From positions 1 through 64,000 of the forward strand of contig NZ_CADAJR010000005.1 in the NCBI RefSeq assembly GCF_902788255.1: 64,000 bases of DNA, in the 5' to 3' direction. Shown in pieces: positions 61,176-64,000 of this stretch. The stretch is from an uncultured Methanobrevibacter sp. (lineage in GTDB: Archaea > Methanobacteriota > Methanobacteria > Methanobacteriales > Methanobacteriaceae). Under the pieces are notes generated by a model, which was not told the origin of the DNA, made no database searches, and saw only the letters and a list, made by a program, of their open reading frames with translations. Position 1 is the first letter of the stretch. Each line of letters opens with the position of its first letter. The translations under genes and the position numbers were made by a program.

Positions 61176-61688
61176 ATGGATTTGCCGTTGAATATAATTG
61201 TTGGAAATATAATTTCATTAATCGCAGGTATCTTTATCATTTTAAGCATGTGGGTTAATGATGAAAAGCAGGCATATAAGCACCAATTCCTGAATGCATT
61301 TATCCTGATGATTTCATCAGTGTTTTTCTTATCATGGACAGGTGTTACAACAATGGCCATTGCGGCATCACGTAATCTGATGGTTTATAAGGACAGATTG
61401 ACCTTCAGATGGACCATATTTTTTATAGTAATTTCCGTGGTGTTGGGTTTGGCGGTAAATACCATGGGATTTGTTGGACTTTTGCCGATTATAGCAATCG
61501 TTCAGATTACATTGTGCAACTATTATCTAAAATCAATCAAAACAATCAAGATAGGATTTATTGTAAACAGTGCGATTTATATAGTGTACTTTTTGGCGAT
61601 ACTTGATTTCTCATCAGCGGTCATAGAAAGCATCACCGCATTGGTTGGTGTGGTTGCGTTGATTAAATTGATTTTTAACAAAAATTAG
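61176..61688 (+). CDS. YgjV-type multi-helix membrane protein
   Basis: A 170-residue protein with about six hydrophobic helices and short loops. The sequence, including NDEKQAYKHQFLNAFILMISS and a later AASRNLMVYKDR, resembles the YgjV/inner-membrane family of unknown role. That assignment is weak. Confidence 0.5.
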   Translation: MDLPLNIIVGNIISLIAGIFIILSMWVNDEKQAYKHQFLNAFILMISSVFFLSWTGVTTMAIAASRNLMVYKDRLTFRWTIFFIVISVVLGLAVNTMGFVGLLPIIAIVQITLCNYYLKSIKTIKIGFIVNSAIYIVYFLAILDFSSAVIESITALVGVVALIKLIFNKN

Positions 61689-61756
61689 CTCATTTGTTAT
61701 ATTAATTCAAAAAATTAATAATATTCGAGTGACATATTTAAATATGAGGTATTCAA

Positions 61757-62401
61757 ATGAAGAAACTGGCAATCTTTGACTTTGACGGAACAGTAATGGA
61801 TTCCGTTCAGGACGTGTTCATACACCTGAATGAAGCTTTATCGATGCATGATTTTCCAATCCTTGGAAATGACCAGCTTGTAAAGTATCTTGGTGGAAAC
61901 ATTGATGAGATTGTTTCACTTGTTTTAAAAGATCAAAGCAGTCCCGAAAACATAAAGCTGGTAAAGGATACCTATTTAAAGATTTACTATTCATCAGAAA
62001 AGAAAAACACAGTTCCATTTCCAAAAAGTCATGAGATTTTGGAGAAACTGCAGGAAAAGGGTGTTGTTCTTGCAATCAATTCAAACAGATTCACTGATTC
62101 TATACAGACTTTTGTCGACAGGTTCTTTGATGACATTGACTTTTCATCAATTATGGGCCATGACTTTGCATATCCTTCAAAACCCGACCCATCTGGTGTC
62201 TGTGAGATAGTTAAAAAGGCCGGTGTCGAATTGGATGAAACACTCTATATTGGAGATTCCGGAACTGATATTCAAACTGCAAAGAATGCCGGTATTGATA
62301 TTGTGGTCGTCAGATGGGGATATGGTGATGAAAAGGACCTGGAAGATGACTATGTCCTTGAATGCATTGATGATTTTGATGATTTGGTGAAATATTTTTA
62401 A
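61757..62401 (+). CDS. HAD hydrolase, phosphoglycolate phosphatase-like
   Basis: A 214-residue HAD enzyme. Motif I FDFDGTVMDS (nucleophile Asp 8 region), motif II INSNRF, motif III Lys in YPSKPDP, motif IV YIGDSGTDIQTAKNAG. A helical cap lies between motifs I and II, as in phosphoglycolate phosphatases. The substrate is not certain. Promoter CATATTTAAATATG lies just before the start. Confidence 0.85.
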   Translation: MKKLAIFDFDGTVMDSVQDVFIHLNEALSMHDFPILGNDQLVKYLGGNIDEIVSLVLKDQSSPENIKLVKDTYLKIYYSSEKKNTVPFPKSHEILEKLQEKGVVLAINSNRFTDSIQTFVDRFFDDIDFSSIMGHDFAYPSKPDPSGVCEIVKKAGVELDETLYIGDSGTDIQTAKNAGIDIVVVRWGYGDEKDLEDDYVLECIDDFDDLVKYF

Positions 62402-62411
62402 AAAATAGTTA

Positions 62412-62431
62412 AGGGTTATAATTATAACCCT
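62412..62431. terminator. Perfect 20-base palindrome ending two convergent genes
   Basis: AGGGTTATAATTATAACCCT is its own reverse complement. It lies 11 bases after the HAD stop and contains the TAA of the minus-strand solute-binding gene (62424-62422). It probably stops transcripts from both sides. Confidence 0.65.
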
Positions 62432-63207
62432 ATTAATCCTTGTTCTATCTTGTAGTCGGAATAGTTTTGGGCTATCTTTTCAACGGTTCCATCCTTAAAC
62501 ATTTCATCTAAGGTCTTTTGGACTGCGTCCCTCAATTCGGTATTGCCGTTCTTGAATCCGATTCCGTATTTTTCAGAGGATACGTTTTCGGATAATATGT
62601 TAAAGTTGTGATATTTGGTGGCAATGTAATAATTTGCTAATGCGTGGTCTATAACCACTGCATCGCATATTCCGGATTCGAGATCCATCATTGCCACATT
62701 GTTGTTTTCAACTTCCAACAGACTATTCAGGGAATTTTTCAGTGTTGTGTTGTTGTTTATTGCACTAATTCCTGAACTTCCGGTTTGAATTTCCACATTT
62801 TTGCCTTTCAGGTCACTTAATGTGGTGATGTTTGAGTCTGAGTTTACCATTACTACCTGGACATTGTTGAAATATGGCTCTGTGAATAGGTATCTGTCTT
62901 CACGCCCGTCAATTGTAAACGCTCCCCATATACAGTCGATTTCACCGGAATTTACTTCAAACTCTTTACTGTTCCAGTAAATTAGTTCAGCTTCTTTCAG
63001 TGTCCAATTGTTTCTAGCACATATCTCTTTTGCAATTTCAATATCAAATCCTGCATTGTTTCCTGAATTGTCCTTATAGACGAATGGTGGACACACTGGA
63101 TTAAATCAGACCACCAATGTGGTATCGTTATTTTCTCCGGAGGAATTTGAATCATCTAAAAAGTCTAGAAATCCCGCAGTTGATGTGTTCATTATTAAAA
63201 ACAACAT
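62422..63207 (-). pseudogene. Amino-acid-type extracellular solute-binding protein with internal stop
   Basis: The minus strand from the ATG at 63207 (or TTG at 63210) gives a hydrophobic signal (MLFLIMNTSTAG), a Ser/Asp/Asn linker and TTLVV, then TGA at 63108-63106, then FNPVCPPFVYKDNSGNNAGFDIEIAKEI in the same frame to 62422. That is the normal start of a SBP_bac_3 domain, where TLVVGFNP would be expected, so GGA to TGA (one base) explains the break. The downstream 224 residues are intact. No permease or ATPase lies nearby. The signal sequence also lacks a normal Met-Lys-Lys start upstream. Confidence 0.75.
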
Positions 63208-63370
63208 CAATGTTAAAATCAGTAGTATCTTTTTATTATTTAATTATTTGTCAAATTATAATATTAAAAATTTCTCATTCATTTGACAAAAATCTGAACT
63301 CTGTAAACTTTTCTTCACATTTTGGTTTAAATCTAAATTGTTATATATTTTTAATAATATACAATTGATT

Positions 63371-63721
63371 ATGTTATTCGTACAATACCCTAAATGTTCA
63401 ACCTGCCGCAAGGCCAAAAAATGGTTGGACGAACACAATATCGAATATGATGAAAGGCATATTGTGGAAGATAATCCGCAGGCCGATGAACTAAAAGAAT
63501 GGTGGGAAAAATCTGATTTGCCACTTAAAAGGTTTTTCAACACCAGTGGAATGAAATACCGTGAATTGAAACTTAAGGACAAACTTCCTGATATGAATGA
63601 GGACGAACAGTTTGATTTGCTTGCAACTGACGGAATGCTTGTCAAAAGACCGATTGTAGTTGGCGATGACTTTGTTCTGGTAGGTTTCAAGGTCAAGGAA
63701 TGGGAAGAGACAATATTATAG
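63371..63721 (+). CDS. ArsC/Spx family protein
   Basis: A 116-residue thioredoxin-fold protein. It begins MLFVQYPKCSTCRKAKKWLDEHNI with the CxxC redox pair of ArsC/Spx, and RPIVVGDDFVLVGF is the family's conserved cis-Pro region. Arsenate reductase, Spx-like regulator and YffB-type proteins share this; no ars genes are nearby, so the name ArsC should not be read as proven function. Confidence 0.85.
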   Translation: MLFVQYPKCSTCRKAKKWLDEHNIEYDERHIVEDNPQADELKEWWEKSDLPLKRFFNTSGMKYRELKLKDKLPDMNEDEQFDLLATDGMLVKRPIVVGDDFVLVGFKVKEWEETIL

Positions 63722-63738
63722 TTCTGTTTGGTGTTCGC

Positions 63739-64000
63739 ATGGATGTTATGGAAATCATCAAAAGCAGAAAGAGCGTCAGGACATTCGACGGTGAGAAAAT
63801 CACCGATGAGGATAAGGAAAAACTAATAAACTACGCCAAAACGATTGAAAATCCATATGGAATTCCTGTTGAGTTCGTATTTATTGATTCATCCGTATGA
63901 CCTTTCAAGTCCGGTTATTGAAGGTGAAGACTTCTACATTGCAGCCAAGGTGCCACGTGTGGAGCACTGTGAGGAGGCATTCGGATATTCCTTTGAAAAG
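63739..64000 (+). pseudogene. Nitroreductase family protein, frameshifted (partial at window end)
   Basis: From the ATG at 63739, MEIIKSRKSVRTFDGEKI is the start of a nitroreductase-like protein (FMN-binding Arg-Ser-x-Arg). The frame meets TGA at 63898-63900 after FVFIDSSV. In another frame, YDLSSPVIEGEDFYIAAKV and VEHCEEAFGYSFEK continue the same family to the window edge. An indel near 63885-63895 accounts for this. It starts 17 bases after the ArsC/Spx gene. Confidence 0.72.

Noticed and set aside
63338-63371. Longer N-terminus for the ArsC/Spx protein
   Set aside because: The extra 11 residues are translated promoter-like sequence; the family starts at the ATG at 63371.

Overview
The window reads as chromosomal DNA of a methanogenic archaeon of the order Methanobacteriales, most likely a host-associated Methanobrevibacter. 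The support is the AT-rich sequence with archaeal TATA-box promoters, adhesin-like secreted beta-helix proteins, genes for methanofuran and coenzyme F430 synthesis (mfnB, cfbC), a methyl-CoM reductase activation protein (A2), an archaeal lipid reductase, deoxyhypusine synthase, and the conserved archaeal operon L37Ae-Rpo12-Brix-Pcc1-prefoldin beta-DUF3194. Species cannot be fixed from the sequence alone.

Layout. 1-99 is the right end of an IS200/IS605-type element, with the tail of tnpB and an omegaRNA-like hairpin, inserted in a DUF123 GIY-YIG gene. 0.6-6.6 kb holds DUF371, tRNA-Leu(GAG), a small adhesin, galU, an aldo/keto reductase with two 4Fe-4S sites, and a compact unit of a CxxC peptide, a radical SAM/SPASM enzyme and a 41-residue Cys peptide. 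6.6-12.9 kb has a metal P-type ATPase behind a duplicated promoter, hisG, a CBS regulator, dys, a DUF5654 gene with an internal stop, and pyrF. 13.1-19.2 kb has cbiMNQO, archaeal riboflavin synthase, a GT2/DUF2304 pair and two redox proteins of the HdrB/LutB type. 19.5-31.7 kb is a surface-protein island: a 2655-residue adhesin, a CPBP protease and an Ig-repeat protein ending in an SGNH hydrolase. 32-36.5 kb has mfnB, guaB and the translation/transcription operon. 36.5-37.0 kb is a gene-free stretch with two strongly structured RNA candidates. 37-39.7 kb has a HisA/HisF-related protein, a hidden antisense membrane ORF, a CDF transporter and a PfkB kinase. 40-49 kb is dominated by a 2408-residue DUF4011 helicase/endonuclease/DUF3320 protein followed 8 bases later by uvrC. 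49-59 kb has A2-UspA, ferredoxin plus geranylgeranyl reductase, galE, purF, a U32 peptidase and cfbC. 59-64 kb has ogt, membrane proteins, an MFS carrier, a HAD phosphatase, a broken amino-acid-binding protein, an ArsC/Spx protein and a frameshifted nitroreductase.

Two themes cut across the window. First, at least seven genes end inside a hairpin whose stem contains or abuts the stop codon and is followed by a U-rich tract, so termination signals are written into the last codons. Second, four genes (DUF123, DUF5654, a solute-binding protein, a nitroreductase) each carry one small lesion in an otherwise intact frame, which is either real gene decay or residual assembly error. The strongest leads for something new are the radical SAM/Cys-peptide unit, the giant helicase with a recently expanding acidic repeat linker coupled to uvrC, and the structured RNA at about 36.9-37.0 kb that ends in an anti-Shine-Dalgarno-like sequence.
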